Assembly (NCBI GenBank): GCA_963931925.1
Contig: OZ007579.1
Coordinates: 26,810,867-26,874,866 of the forward strand
Source: Onchidella celtica
Lineage: Eukaryota > Mollusca > Gastropoda > Systellommatophora > Onchidiidae
Reading direction: 5' to 3'
DNA length: 64,000 nt
A program made the translations under genes and the position numbers. The notes under the pieces are model-generated. The model was given only the letters and a program-made list of their open reading frames with translations, did not search any database and had not been told where the DNA came from. Below, in pieces: positions 10,546-22,540 of this stretch (position 1 is the first letter of the stretch; each line of letters starts with the position of its first letter).

Positions 10546-11008
10546 AATTATAGGCCCCGAATCTATACTAATAAAAGTGAAACATTACGACAATTGCAGC
10601 GCGCCTTTCGCTACTCCTCTGTTAATGCTGATTCGGTGGCCCTCAGATTTTATACAGCGCTTAGTAAAGACTGTCGTCGTGTCGCCGGCACAGAAAATAA
10701 CAAAAATTATTAATAACTCGCAGAAGGTTTGTATTAGTTTCTAGGTTGCGACACATTGGCGTTCGGTCTATTTTTTCGGCAAATGTACGTAATTGAGATT
10801 GGTTCCGGTATCTGTATCGTACTCACAAAACAACTTCCGGTTAGGACTGGTTTGAATGATGAGATTGAGGATTATCAAGTATGAAACTTTGTGTGTTCTC
10901 AATGTGCCTAGACTAGGAAAAAGAAAGGGTCTGGAATTGGGTGATTGCCGCTGCAGAGCCAAAAGTACAGGTTTGTGTTTCCAATATGCCTAGGAAAATA
11001 TTATAATA

Positions 11009-11047
11009 CTAGATGACCTACCGGGCATTGCCCGGAATAAACAATCA
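11009..11047 (-). mobile_element. Helitron-like 3' terminus on the minus strand
   Basis: Read on the minus strand: hairpin CCGGGCAATGCCCGG, a short spacer, then CTAG followed by T. This is the textbook Helitron 3' layout. It is the inverse of the terminus at 11657-11660, so the two may bound one element or be nested ends of two. Confidence 0.55.
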
Positions 11048-11050
11048 TGT

Positions 11051-11051
<1 letters not shown>

Positions 11052-11096
<45 letters not shown>
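11052..11096. repeat. C9 run plus (CT)n microsatellite
   Basis: Nine C followed by 18 TC repeats. Confidence 0.95.
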
Positions 11097-11100
<4 letters not shown>

Positions 11101-11470
11101 CAGAACACCACGCACCAAACTGAACGCTTGATACGGTTATTTTTTATGACATGCACGGTACTATATATTACGAAACAAACATGCAAATATACAGATGTTA
11201 CATAGCAATAAACATTGTTATTTTTTTTTAATACATGCTTCAAGTAAACAACTTTTAATCATAGCCATCATCTTCCTTATCTCAGTTGCCACCTTCCTGC
11301 CAAATTTAAGGCCTGAAGATTGTATAGCTTGGTCAGTTAGTCATGACAAAGGTTGCAAGTTACTGAAATATATAATAGATTTCTTTTCCATTAACACATG
11401 TCGTTATCACTTCCTGCAATGTGTTCACTAACAAACAAACTAATCCGTGCGCAAATTATAGCCATTTATT

Positions 11471-11660
11471 TTGACGGATGCTGGCGGGACGCACAGGACG
11501 TCAACGCGCAAAGAGAGAGCAGTGAAACGTATTCAAAAACAAACAAACAAAAATAAAATAAAGCTAAAGGCACAGGCAAAATGAAGCAGGTCGATAATAA
11601 TCACCCAGAACTGAAACTAATAAATCGATTTATCCCGGGCAGGACTGGGAACTCAGCTAG
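11471..11660 (+). repeat. Dispersed repeat, copy A of a pair with 21720-21945
   Basis: Shares order and wording with 21720-21945: GCAAATTAT, ACGCGCAAAG, ATCACCCAGAACTGAAAC or CACCCAAAACTGAAAC, then a GC-rich terminus and AACTCAG. The copies are diverged and in the same orientation. They are probably the 3' part of the Helitron-like family. Confidence 0.7.
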
Positions 11661-12129
11661 TACTATATATATTTGTGGACTTGAGATTTTTCTTTGCAAA
11701 AGGCTTCTGAACCACTCAACACTCAAACTTCAAATTTTATATGGTACATCACAATGGATGTAAGAGTGCACAGTTTTTAATAGAAGTCTCAAATCGATGT
11801 AGTTTTTTTTAATGGAAATCTATTGTTTCCCCAACTTTCACTCGGCTCATTAACATGCTTTAGGTTTTTATGACATCATCACTTCCTGAAAATTTTCGGT
11901 GCGCACCACTGCACACTGTGTACTGTCCTATCGCTGAGTTTTGGGGATGACCCTACTCATCTCGGCTTTTGTTCTTATTCCTTTCGGTCTGAAGTGGTGT
12001 CCTTTGTTGTTGCATCCCTCTTTTAAGCTATCTATGCAGCATTAATGCCTTTCTTAGTTCACAGGCGTCTTAAGTTTTACCAAAAAAAAAAAAAACTACA
12101 CAAACCTGTTCATCGAATGGGAACTCAGC

Positions 12130-12575
12130 TACTAATTAAGTAAAAAGATAAATAATAAATAAATAAATACATAATTAGGTTCTAAATGAATGCATAAATA
12201 AAGACATAAATAAGTAAATATACAAATAAATAAATAGGCCCTAAATAAATAAATAAATACATGGATAAATAATAAACAAATAAACAAATAAATACATGAA
12301 TAAATAATAAACAAATAAACAAATAACCCCTAAATAAATAAATAAGTAAGTACATAAATAAATTTAAATCAATAGTCCCTAAATAAATAAATAATTAAAT
12401 AACCGTGAATAAATACATGTAAATAAATAAATAAATAAACAAATAAGCCAGAAATAAGTAACTAAATAAATACTGTAAATAAATAGGCCCAAAAATATAA
12501 ATAAATAAATACCCCCTAAATCAAACAAATAAATAAACAGGCCCTCAATGATAAATAAATAAATAAATAGATAAA
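12130..12575. repeat. Degenerate AAATAAAT-rich tract
   Basis: About 445 bases of AAAT/AATA units with recurring AGGCCCTAAATAAAT or similar interruptions, suggesting a short higher-order unit rather than a pure microsatellite. Confidence 0.85.
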
Positions 12576-12579
12576 TAAA

Positions 12580-13290
12580 ATGTGTTGTGTTACACTAATA
12601 TCTAGTAGAAATAAACATAATATAATGATTACGTACGTGCAGTTTTGGTTTTTGTTTTTAAATTTGGTGTCTTATGCATGTAATTTTACAAATTACGTAA
12701 TCGGTATCTCTGACTCTGTTGCATCTTATGCAGTCCTCATCATCACGACACACGTGATTCTCCCGTGCATGCTTTGATATGACATAATTTAAAATGTTTT
12801 CCTCTGTATAGTACCTCTTCTTTCTTTTTGCCAATCATACTCTGGTTTGTTCCCTCTTGATACAAGTTTCACTGCCTGTAGCTGAATGTTGCGCAATGCG
12901 ATTAACACTGCGCCCCCTTAATATGACAAGATTCTGTCTCCAATTTTTTGGCTGAACTGAGTTACACACTACACACTACTTCTACAGGAGTTCTCAATAA
13001 AATGTGTCGAAGTATGAAGCGGATACTGTGTGTAATTATAGGTACATGTAATAACATTACTAATGAGAAAACAAAAAAACTCGAACCTCCAAAAGCTTTG
13101 AACATAATGAAACTTCGCTCAACAATATCTAAAGCGTTGATGGAAGGGAATTAGAACCTTCTTATTCCAAGGGAACAACTGGTTGAACTGTCTAGTGAAA
13201 AGGAATACCGAGTTATCCGCCCCCCCCCCCCCCTTGCAAGTCATGTTAACACGAAGTCTTCTTATTTCCAGAAAACAATGGCACGTTGGT
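12580..13290. other. Non-coding stretch
   Basis: No supported gene. It contains a C-run near 13201-13213. Short ORFs here lack family features. Confidence 0.5.
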
Positions 13291-13292
13291 TT

Positions 13293-13378
13293 TGGCCACC
13301 GTTATCGGCAAGGTGCCTTGCGAATAACGCATGTACCTTGGGATCCGCAAGGCACCTTGCGGATAATGGCAACGTAAT
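13293..13378. mobile_element. 85-bp nested-palindrome element, copy 1
   Basis: GGCCACCGTTATCGGCAAGG leads into GTGCCTTGCG, and the far end is GCAAGGCACCTTGCGG then ATAATGGCAACG. The two ends are inverted copies of each other. The end ATCCGCAAGG-TG-CCTTGCGGAT, on the minus strand, is itself a perfect 10-bp-arm palindrome. The same ends frame 53057-54361. Confidence 0.75.
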
Positions 13379-13379
13379 A

Positions 13380-13960
13380 AGAATAATATGATAGGCTGTT
13401 GTTTAGTAGCTGTTAATTTGTGCTCTTAAGCTGAGCTGTGTTAACATTCACATTTGGAATTCTTAGAGTGGAATTGACAAGCAAATGCAGTTGATTTACT
13501 AGATCGAATTGTTAGTGAGCGCTTCTGTGCATTGTGAACCAGTCATTCATTTGATGACTTATGTGCTATTCCTAATTGTACATTATCGAGACTGAATGAT
13601 TTGAAATTGTCCATACCGGTTTTCCCCATTAGGAAACCGTAGTTTTTGCAGTCGCCATTGAAGAGCGAATACTAAGATATTTTCTATATTCTACTTATGT
13701 AGGAATGTTTGAATTTCTGCAGTTGCCATTTTGAATGCAATGCCCATAATTATTTTAATATGCAGTCGAATTTGTAATACATTTATATGGCCCTTCAGGC
13801 CTGACAGAAAGTTATTCTCGTGTTGCTTTGTTTATTTTGCATGATAGTCCGAGTGTGAGTCGGAGAGCTGTAGTCCCCCATACCCTGACTCATCTCGTAC
13901 ATGACACTTGCAATATTGCTCGTTCACAATTACTTGTGGTATTGCTTGTTCACAGATTTT
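13380..13960. other. Non-coding stretch
   Basis: Nothing recognised. Confidence 0.5.
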
Positions 13961-13984
13961 TTTTGTTCAAAATCAACGAAACTA

Positions 13985-14105
13985 GTTGAAATATATCTAA
14001 ATTCAAGACCTCTTAGAGTATTATACCCATACAAACCTTCACGTCTTTCTATGTGCAATATGATATTTTGTGAAATGTACGGATCGGCGGTTAAAAAGCC
14101 TTTCA
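13985..14105 (+). repeat. Dispersed repeat family R1, copy 1
   Basis: Shares ATTCAAGACCTC, TACACC/TACCC, a CGTCTTYC block, YGATATTTTGT and CGGCGGTTAAAAAGCC with minus-strand copies at about 20130-20240 and 22210-22320 and a plus-strand copy at about 42595-42710. Confidence 0.6.
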
Positions 14106-14109
14106 TGAT

Positions 14110-14920
14110 TACATTTGAGACCTTAGTTGCTTTACTTTATTTAATAATGATTCATACAACTGTCATCTAATTGTCGTGGGGTGAAATCCTTCTCCACAGT
14201 CTTATCTTTATCCTCATCCCAAATGTCCCCTTTTGTCAGTTACTCGACCATGGTAGAAGTCGTGTAAACTCCCATTACTGAACAAAACATGATTGGGGTT
14301 TGAGTTGAAGTTTGAGTTTGGAGAAACACGTCGAGCTGACAACGTTCACATTGTGTTGAGAAGAAGCAAGACGATTGATAGACAAGATATAATAGAACGA
14401 TAGGCCAGGGGGAAACCCTGGGTAAATTTACTGTCGAAAAGTGGCCACTGGTAAACGTGATGAAACAGATTTGGAACCCCTACAACAACTTACGATTGTC
14501 AGTGATCCCTTTAACACTCGGGTCATGAGAAACTCTATATCAAGATAGAAAAGCCTGTTAATTTTCTTCTATTCTTGCCTTCACTGCAGCTCCCAGGCTA
14601 AGGCATAGGCTTAGAGCTTTTAAATAAGGGCCAACAGCCCATTGCTTGCTGTCATTTTGCACTACTGACCTTTCCATGCTCTTACATTGAACTGATTCTA
14701 AAACTTCGTTCCCGATCTGCGTATGAAGAAAAAGGACTCTTTGAAGCTCTGTGAAAGTTATACCGCGACGTCATGTACCACTCCTCAGTTCCCTGCATAA
14801 TAGTTAAATACATGCTTTTTACCTTATGTCTACTGATGTCTTTTCATGATCTGGCGTTTCCCATTTCCTTGATAATTTCCACATTCGTTTTCCAGATTGC
14901 CAGTGAAACAGACTATTCAA
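14110..14920. other. Non-coding stretch
   Basis: No gene or repeat family recognised. Confidence 0.45.
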
Positions 14921-15079
14921 ACCGATCAAAGAACAAAAATCGGACTTTTTTTTATTTTTTGGTTGCTGTTCAATGTAAACTTTCCTTTACACACTTGAGA
15001 AACCTGGTATACAGGTTTTAAATAAAAAGTCAATAGTCTTGTGCACAGGAAATCGATTGGAGATCTTCGATTAGCACTT

Positions 15080-15492
15080 TGGGAGAAAGAGAGAGATAGA
15101 GGAGAGACAGTCAGACAGCCAGATAGACAGACATAGAGAGAGAAAGAGACTGGCAAACAGACGAAAGAGAGAGCTACGGATAGACAGAGAGAGAGAGAGA
15201 GAGAGGGAGAGGAGAGACTGGCAGACAGACGGACAGAGAGGAGAGAGAGACTGGCAGGCAGACAAAGAGAGCTACAGAAGACAGAGAGAGAGAGAGACAG
15301 AGAGAGACAGAGAGAGAGAGAGAGACATATATGTAGAGAGAGAGAGACAGACAGACAAATAGACACAGTGAGACAGACAGGCATAGAGAGAGCAGAGAGA
15401 GATAGATAGACACACACACAGACAGAGAGAGAGAGAGAGAGAGAGAGAAAGAGGGAGAGAGAGAGAGAGAGGGGAGAGAGAGAGAGAGACAC
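15080..15492. repeat. Purine-rich (GA)n/(GACA)n satellite-like tract
   Basis: About 410 bases of GAGA with GACAGACAGA and ATAGATAGA interruptions. Minus-strand ORFs through it read as Ser/Leu repeats and are an artefact of composition. Confidence 0.95.
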
Positions 15493-15494
15493 AT

Positions 15495-16400
15495 CATTGC
15501 AATAGAGAAAAAAAATCAAAACACAGAAGACACAAGCATTGAACCGCAATATGGTTTATACGTCATGTCACAGACTGAAAGTTAATAAAGGTAAACAGAA
15601 CCGTGGGGGAAACAGAGCACTAAGAAAATAATCCAGAAAAAAATTGAGGGGATTAGAAGTGTATGTGCCGAGTTACATGCAGTGATTTCATAAAGGCATG
15701 CAGAAGACACAATAATGCACTTTAATCGCACCGCATATTAGAGACAGGTTCAAAAGGTTAAAAACCACTCCCTTGGAAGCAATTTTAGACTGGAGCCTAA
15801 GATAATGATCTTGTGTTAGATCAGTGAAGTACCCACTCGGGGTATTTGCACGGTGCCAAAGCAGAATTATATTTCCTCGTGCCCAGATTATTCTTTGGAA
15901 AACGTAACACAAGATAGCCGTGATACCATCTAATCAAAGATATCATGATAGAGAAGAGATAGTGGCCCTTTTCATCAAAATGTACTAAATTCTGGCCGTG
16001 AGCCTTTACAAAGGAGCCTTTATAACCTTCGTTTACCCAGGGTGGTTCATAAAGGACTGAACGCCGAAAGCTTTCAAAAATGTAGGCATATGTCAGGGCA
16101 ACTACAAGAGGACCAAATAGGCCTACTATAACTGCAGCCTGGCTTTGTATATATTCATGATATAATAATTATTATAACGAACCGACATCAAAATTCATTA
16201 AATATTTATTCGAATCTGTTAGGGGTTTTCTAACCCTTCACAAATACGACCTTTAATGCTACTTCCTGCTTCAAAATGTTGAATGGCGATGAGACCTGAG
16301 TGATTAAAAATACAGACAGATCGCGGTCTCAGTTCTTGCTTGTTGTATCTCAATTTTCTGAAAAAAACTGGAGATCTCTTGGTACGGAGAGGTTTAAAAT
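15495..16400. other. Non-coding stretch
   Basis: Nothing supported. A roughly 75-codon minus ORF (15912 to 15688) has no family features. Confidence 0.45.
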
Positions 16401-16409
16401 GCGTCATGT

Positions 16410-16560
16410 CACTTATCAAGCTGTTTCTCAGTTCCGATTTATTCGAACTCTTTATCACAATAATAGTAAAGCCCCAAACGTTTAAAGTCGAATTTCTTAG
16501 TTTTGCAAAAAGTGGAGTTGGAACAAAAAGAACTAAGGTCTCGAGATGTAGAGAGGGTTA
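16410..16560 (+). repeat. Dispersed repeat family R2, copy 1
   Basis: Shares TTTATTCGAACTC, CAAACGTTTAA, GTCGAAWTTCT and AAAAAGTGGAGTTGGA with the reverse complement of 20885-21010. Confidence 0.7.
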
Positions 16561-17039
16561 CCGAGTCTGGTAATCTCAGGTACACAAACGAAGGGCAAAG
16601 TTCCATTCTAAAAAGGGTTTCATTTCATGTTCTGAGTGTTAATTGCATAGCGATAAATATTAAAACATCCTTCTCGGGGGCTAACTGGTCTGAGGAGATC
16701 CGCCTCTCCTCAACCCCTCGGGGACGGATGCTTCAAGTCGCGTTCTTAAGTTGTCATCGGAATAAACGGATCCGATAATCTTCCACCAGATGAAAATAGG
16801 CCTAATTTTTTGACAGCAATCACAGAATAAAACTTCAGTATTTTCCTCCTTGAAAGTATGAACTTTGCACTTGGCATGTTTTGATTTCCGACGTCATATT
16901 AAATGCATGAGTTAACTACCGAGTGGTAAATTTCATGTCCAAAATGGATGTGACCTGGTAATTTATCGTCAAAGATTGAAGCTGGGTTTGTACGTGTGCA
17001 GAAACAACAAGGGAAACGTGAAAAACCCATCAATTAGTG

Positions 17040-17430
17040 AAATACAAAGAATGTTTACATTTGTACAGAAACGCCTTTTCCGTCCACATGGAAACACTCT
17101 TTCATTGTACTACTTGGTTGATTTTTGACGTTTCCGTTGCCGTACACATGCAAACATACCTTCAGGCAGTACACACAGTTTTATCATAATTTTTGGTCAC
17201 TTTGACACGAAGATTTGTGTGTTTACGAGAATCGGCCTTTAACTTTGTTACAGTACCATGAATGTTTTGAAGTGTATCGAAATGCCTTTTCCGTACACAT
17301 GGAAACACTGTCTTTTCACTACTTAATGTTGTTGTTTTTTTACGTTTCCGTTTCTGTACACATGAAAACACAGCTTCAGTCAGTACAAGGTTTTATCATA
17401 ATTATTTTTTGGCCACTTTGACACAAAGGC
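17040..17430. repeat. Two-copy direct tandem duplication, about 214-bp unit
   Basis: Landmarks recur in order about 214 bases apart: ACGCCTTTTCCG/TGCCTTTTCCG, ACATGGAAACACT, ACGTTTCCGTT, GTTTTATCATAAT and CACTTTGACACGAAG/CACAAAG. The copies are clearly diverged. Confidence 0.82.
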
Positions 17431-17509
17431 TTTGGTGCCTACATTCTAGCTCTAGCTCTATTACAACTCTAGATGAGGCTCATGGCCCTGCCCCGGATAA
17501 ACCTGCGTC

Positions 17510-17632
17510 CACTCTTTCCCTTCCTTCTCTCCCCCTTTCTCACTCTCTCTCTCTCTATCCCCCTCTGTTTCTTTCTCCCTGCCCCCCATCTCTCTCTGTT
17601 TCTCTCTCTCTCACCCCCCCCCCCTCTCTCTC

Positions 17633-17663
<31 letters not shown>

Positions 17664-17685
17664 TACACACACACACGCACAACAT
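17510..17685. repeat. Pyrimidine-rich (CT)n tract with (CA)n tail
   Basis: CT-rich with a C10 run, ending in ACACACACACGCACA. Confidence 0.93.
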
Positions 17686-17954
17686 GCAATCTCCCATGTG
17701 CTTTAATACGCTAAGCACGCTTTTCTTATCAGGGAAAAGTGCACCGAGAAAAGACCTCTCTTAAAAGACAGTCAAATAAAAACCAGGAAAGCCGAAAGAC
17801 GATGTACTACGAGGACGTCATGAATCCAAAACAATATATTTTTTTCAAAATAAACGCCTCAGTATCGTTAATTATCTATAGTCTTGCCATGATGTGGATA
17901 TCAATTGTAATCCGTATGAAAAGTTTGAAGCTTATACCTTCTTCTGTTTATTGC

Positions 17955-18325
17955 TCTTTTCCACAACATTCGCTCCACTATTTTTACAGAAAATGACCTC
18001 CAAAAGCGGTGAGGAGCGAAACGGATGTTATGGACGAGTATACAGAGGCAAAGAGAGTTGCACTTTTTCATACGTCATTTTCCGTGAAAATATCGGAGCG
18101 GAGCGGATGCTGTGGACAAGACCACTGACTGCTCTTGTTCACAGCATCCGCTCCGCTATTTTTACGGTCAAAGACTTAAAATATTCTTTGCCTCTGTATA
18201 CTTGTCCACAGCATCCGTTCCTCTCCGCTCCTCACCGCTATAGAGGCAAAGAGAGTTTTTCATACGTCATTTTCCGTAGAAATAGCGGAGCTGATGCTGT
18301 GGCCAAGACCACCCAGACAGTAACT
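17955..18325. repeat. Cluster of alternating inverted copies (foldback array)
   Basis: The core GCGGAGCGGATGCTGTGGA or its complement occurs about six times: complement near 17958, forward near 18003 and 18093, complement near 18139 and 18205, forward near 18282. The arms 18000-18120 and 18130-18240 are near reverse complements and share GTATACAGAGGCAAAGA. Such a cluster could form cruciforms. No coding role is visible. Confidence 0.78.
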
Positions 18326-19144
18326 GATGCTAAGGACCGGCAAGTCCTGACAAACAAAAAAAAGTATTGAATTGATTTGATGATCGATGATGATGTTGTT
18401 ACGGTTGTCAGAGTTTGAGTCATTGCCCATGTCTTCACAATGAGTGTTGCCTGTTCTTGTTCTGAGTGTTTAGTAACAGCAGATGCTATTAGCTGAAATG
18501 CGTCCCAAGTCCCTAAGCTGCAAGAGGAGAGACTTCTATTGGCTGCCTCAGTGATAACAACCCAGCCCGGCCATCTCTCTAACGAGCTGTTGTTAGGGAG
18601 GGCCTTAGCATTTTACATTATAAGCCATGGCTGCATAATTAACAGGGGTCAGTATTTTCTCTATTTAGCGCTATAATTGGACTACGCGCCATTGACAACA
18701 TTCTTAACATGATGGGGTTGGGAGGATGTGAAGGGAGGGAGCAACTGAGGGATTGGAGGAATTACTGGGATTAAGAAAAAAAACAAAAAAACAACCAACA
18801 TACTGTTTCTTTCCATTCAATCATCTCTAGCATGTCGTATTTCCGTAAGATTTGGAACTTTTTTTTTTTCTTTCCAATCAGTTGTACCTTTGGATGGCTG
18901 GTGCAGTTGACCCAGCGTTTACTGCCTAGGACCAGGGTGTGACAGGCCCCTGGGTTAGGACATCCCTCCCACCACCCCCCTCCCCCCTTCCCCCCACCCC
19001 TGCCCATCACCCTCCGTCCCCCGCAATGGAAACTGTGCAGCCTAATTACTTCCCTGTGATATATTTCAGGCATTCACTCTTCGATTGGCGGCCGTGGAGG
19101 ATAAAAGGTGAAAAAAAACAACAACCAACAAAACCAAACAATAC

Positions 19145-19350
19145 ACAGAGCCGTCTTAACGCAGGGACAAACCGGGCAGTTGCCCACAGGCCCAAAGGGT
19201 TGGGGGGGGGGGGGGGAGCGGGGAAGGGGGGTGGCGGCGGAGGGGGGGGGGGTGGGCTATGCATGCAAATTTACATTGGTTTTTGAAACGGAGAAAAAAA
19301 ATCCCTATAGCTTTGCGGACGGGCCCATGATGATGTTAAGACGCCCGTGC
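19145..19350 (+). mobile_element. hAT-like MITE, copy 1 (G-run inside)
   Basis: Begins near CCGTCTTAAC (19151) and ends near GTTAAGACGCC (19335), an inverted pair. An inner block CATGCAAATTTACA, GGTTTTTGAAACGG is shared with the reverse complement of 31275-31446. A long G-rich run (19202-19253) is specific to this copy. Confidence 0.6.
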
Positions 19351-19370
19351 AAAACTACGAACACAACCAG

Positions 19371-19402
<32 letters not shown>
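19371..19402. repeat. (AAC)n microsatellite
   Basis: About ten AAC units. Confidence 0.9.
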
Positions 19403-19403
<1 letters not shown>

Positions 19404-20109
19404 AAAACCACATAAATAAAAGAGGAAATAATGAGAGACTTCGGATTCCGCTGCGTATTAATGAGTTTCCATTACGTTCCTACTGTCCAATTGTTGGGGG
19501 GGGGGGGGGGCAACAAGGGTAATGAATCTGTCGTCATTGCATTCAGCATGTAACTGATTGAGGTTTTGGATGTCATCGAACTTGTGCACGCCTGGTGCGA
19601 AACTGAAAGTGAAAGAATAATCTTTCCCAGGAATCCGATCGATTTTCTATTCTTTTATCCAGTAATTTAATCAATATGTAGCTAGCGACCAAACCACGGT
19701 TGCTGTAAACATGGCAAACACATCGACGATGACGTTTGGAGCACCAATTTACAGGCGCCCCGCGATAATTTGCATACTAAACAGGCATTTTTGCAGAGCC
19801 AGGCTGATACCAAGTCAACAGGGTATTCAGTTGCCTGCAATAGGGGTGCTCATAAGGCGTAGAACAGCCTGTATCACCGCGTTTCTGCCATCGCTCGAGT
19901 TACCACCCATGTTTTCGCAGTTGTTTGTTATTGTTGCTTGGTTACCGCTGCTGTCGTTGTGTGAAATATGCCCATTTCACAGTGAAGTACACAAGTACAA
20001 GAATAGAATCCTTATATTTACAGCCAAAGTGCAGGCCTCCCCCTAACAGAATGGGGTTGTGACGCAAGGAGAATTTCAGTAATAATAATAAAAATAATAT
20101 TATAAAGGA

Positions 20110-20545
20110 AGTAAGGCCTCCAGTGTAATCATGAACGAATGTTCTTTGACCGCCGAGCTTTAAATTCTACAAAATAGGCCTATCATATCACGCATAGAAG
20201 ACATTAGGTGTACGTGAGCATGGAGGTCTTGAATTTCGCTACATTTTAAATACTTTCATTGATTTTGAGCCAAACCTGAGTTGAACCAAAGAGCAAATAA
20301 TATATATAGAACACAATGAAAGCTCTGTGAGTTGAAGAGAAGAAAGTGATCAGACATTTTTATCGGGAAAAGAATTACGCATTTTCTTCGAGTAGAATTA
20401 AAAAGTATGACAGGAAATTTCGTTGTGTGTCTCTATTGGCGATCGAATCTGAACTTTTAAAAAAAGCACATCTGTGTATTTCCCGAGTCAGCGGGCCTAT
20501 TAGTGATAGTAATGATCGTTTCCTTCTGTTATATGATGGGAGTTT
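20110..20545 (-). repeat. Dispersed repeat family R1, longer copy 2
   Basis: Runs collinear with 22196-22540: GTAAGGCCTCC, ATTCTACA, a GAAGAC block, TTCGAGTAGAATTAAAAAG, TGACAGGAAATTTCGTT and TATTTCCCGAGTCAGCGG. The R1 core (about 20130-20240) matches plus-strand copies at 13985 and 42595. Confidence 0.72.
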
Positions 20546-20884
20546 CCATGCCCTGTTCTAGAAGAATTCGAAACTATATTATTTGTTAAAATCAGTTGCA
20601 GCTTTGAGCCATCGATACAATGGTCCACGGGGTTATAGCACTTGACAAGGGCCCTAGGTCAGAATTCTCACTTGGGAAAGTGTTCAGACTGAACAATTTC
20701 TGGTAGTAATTATCAAGGCGCTCACCCACACTAGATAGCCCCACGAGGGCCTAAAGGTCATTTCTGAAATAGCGTTGTTGTGTTTGAAAGTGGCGTAATT
20801 ATGTCAACAGCGGTGAGCGAGAGATCAAAACTGTAGCGTCTCTCTAATACAAACAGAAAAAACATATTATTATCTTGGTACTCC

Positions 20885-21010
20885 GCGGCCTTAGGTCTTC
20901 TTTGGTCCAACTCCACTTTTTACAGAACTGAGAATTTCGACGTTAAACGTTTGCAGCTGTAGTATTAGGATAACGAGTTCGAATAAATCTGAATAGTGAA
21001 ACTGCTTGGT
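20885..21010 (-). repeat. Dispersed repeat family R2, copy 2
   Basis: Reverse-complement partner of 16410-16560; see the shared blocks listed there. Confidence 0.7.
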
Positions 21011-21719
21011 AATGGCCACAACACATTGTAAACAAGTGTCAAAGTGTGCGTTTGTCCCCTTACAACATTCTAATTCCCCCCCCCCCCCTTCCAGATTTTT
21101 GAGAATTGATGGTTTAAGCTTCTTATGCTCATAGCTTTTGATGAATTTTTTTTCCTGTTTAGAAATATTTACAAATTACACACCGAATCCACTTGATTCT
21201 TCCACATACAATAGAAAACGCCATAGAAGTGGTGTATTGTGTGTAACTCAATTCTGCCAAACAAAAAAACAATGCCACTCTGAGGAAAAATATTTGCTAT
21301 ATCTCTTCCACATGTTGCGTATTTCAGAATATGGGTATAGAACAAACACGAATTAAGGTTGCGACTTGACCCAAAAATCTCTGAACCAAAAAATCTAGTA
21401 TAATAATAATAATAATAAAAAAAACTCGCGCCATCCTATACCAACTTTAGACAAGCCCGCAGACTTTATTTGGCAATGTATGTTGCTGAAATGTTGAACA
21501 AAAATAAAGAAAAAAAAAACAATATGGACTTATTGCTTTCGGTGTTTTTTTGTAGATTTGGAGACTTGAAATAGTGTGGAAGTATTTTTTTGTTTGCACT
21601 GGGTCGCTAATTTCTCCCGCAATCCATTCTTTGCCATGACCACATGATGTTATCACTTCCTGCCATGTGTTCACTATTCAAGACACTGTCCCGTATTTGT
21701 TTTCAAACACACTGACCCG

Positions 21720-21945
21720 TGAGCAAATTATTGCCATTTCATGAGGATCTGACGGGGTGGGTCGGGTACAAACGCGCAAAGGGAGTGCAGAATGACATTC
21801 CTAATACAAACCAACAACAACGAAAACAACAACAAAGAAAACGACTTAAAAGAACATTCAAGGTCAAGCAGATCGGTGATAACCACCCAAAACTGAAACA
21901 AATAAAACTATTTCCTCGGGGCAGGGCCGGGTAACTCAGTTGGTA
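21720..21945 (+). repeat. Dispersed repeat, copy B of the 11471-11660 family
   Basis: Diverged direct copy of 11471-11660, ending in a GC-rich block and GTAACTCAGTTGGT where the other copy has AACTCAGCTAGT. The CTAG terminus is therefore mutated here. Confidence 0.65.
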
Positions 21946-22195
21946 TCAAATCAACTATCTCGCTGACCCGAGAAGAAATTCACATCTCCCGTTTCACAAG
22001 CTTGCAATTTCTTTGTTTCCCTGGACTCAATATCGCATTGTTGCCGTTCACCTTTTTTTTCCTTTTCTTGATAGAACATCAAAAGATCAAAGCCCTGGTG
22101 TTCTGGAATCACTCACCCGTCGTGGCAAATTTATTACCAAATTTTTTCTACAGTCTCCAAGCACCAGGTATTTTTCGAAGTTGCGATATACAATA

Positions 22196-22540
22196 CCAAG
22201 TAAGGCCTCCCTCCAATCAAGAAAGGCTTTTTAACCGCTGAGCCTTAATTTCTACATAATGTCATATTACGCCTAGAGAAGACGTAAATGGGCTTATTAT
22301 TAACAGGTCCTGAAGTTCGCTATAGTTTTAATACTTTCCTTGATTTTGAGTTGAACAGAAGAACATTTCCCGACATTTTGAGCCGAAAAAAAAAGAGACT
22401 TATTTACTTCGAGTAGAATTAAAAAGCATGACAGGAAATTTCGTTCTGCGCCTCAATTTGCACATTGTTCATCAGAACTCAGTTTGAAAAAATCATCACC
22501 TCCATGTATTTCCCTGGTCAGCGGGGCAAGTAGTATTTAT
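22196..22540 (-). repeat. Dispersed repeat family R1, longer copy 3
   Basis: Direct-orientation partner of 20110-20545, diverged with indels. Ends near TATTTCCCTGGTCAGCGGGG. Confidence 0.72.

Larger units (their letters stand above)
10562..11660 (+). mobile_element. Candidate non-autonomous Helitron
   Basis: The proposed 5' end TCTATACTAATAAAAG follows an A, and the proposed 3' end CTAG (11657-11660) precedes a T, as in Helitron insertion between A and T. A GC-rich possible hairpin (11633-11648) sits about 10 bases before CTAG but its stem is weak. A second CTAG terminus on the opposite strand (11009-11012) is preceded, on that strand, by a better hairpin CCGGGCAATGCCCGG. Similar termini occur at 44543 and, degraded, near 21940. 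No Rep/helicase coding sequence is present. Confidence 0.5.

Noticed and set aside
14926..15549. 207-codon Ser/Leu-rich minus ORF
   Set aside because: It is the translation of a GA-rich tract; periodic codons only.
15688..15912. Small minus ORF as a gene
   Set aside because: 74 codons, no family features and no exon partners.
18771..19286. Pro/Gly-rich ORFs on both strands
   Set aside because: Produced by C- and G-runs at 18960-19020 and 19202-19253.
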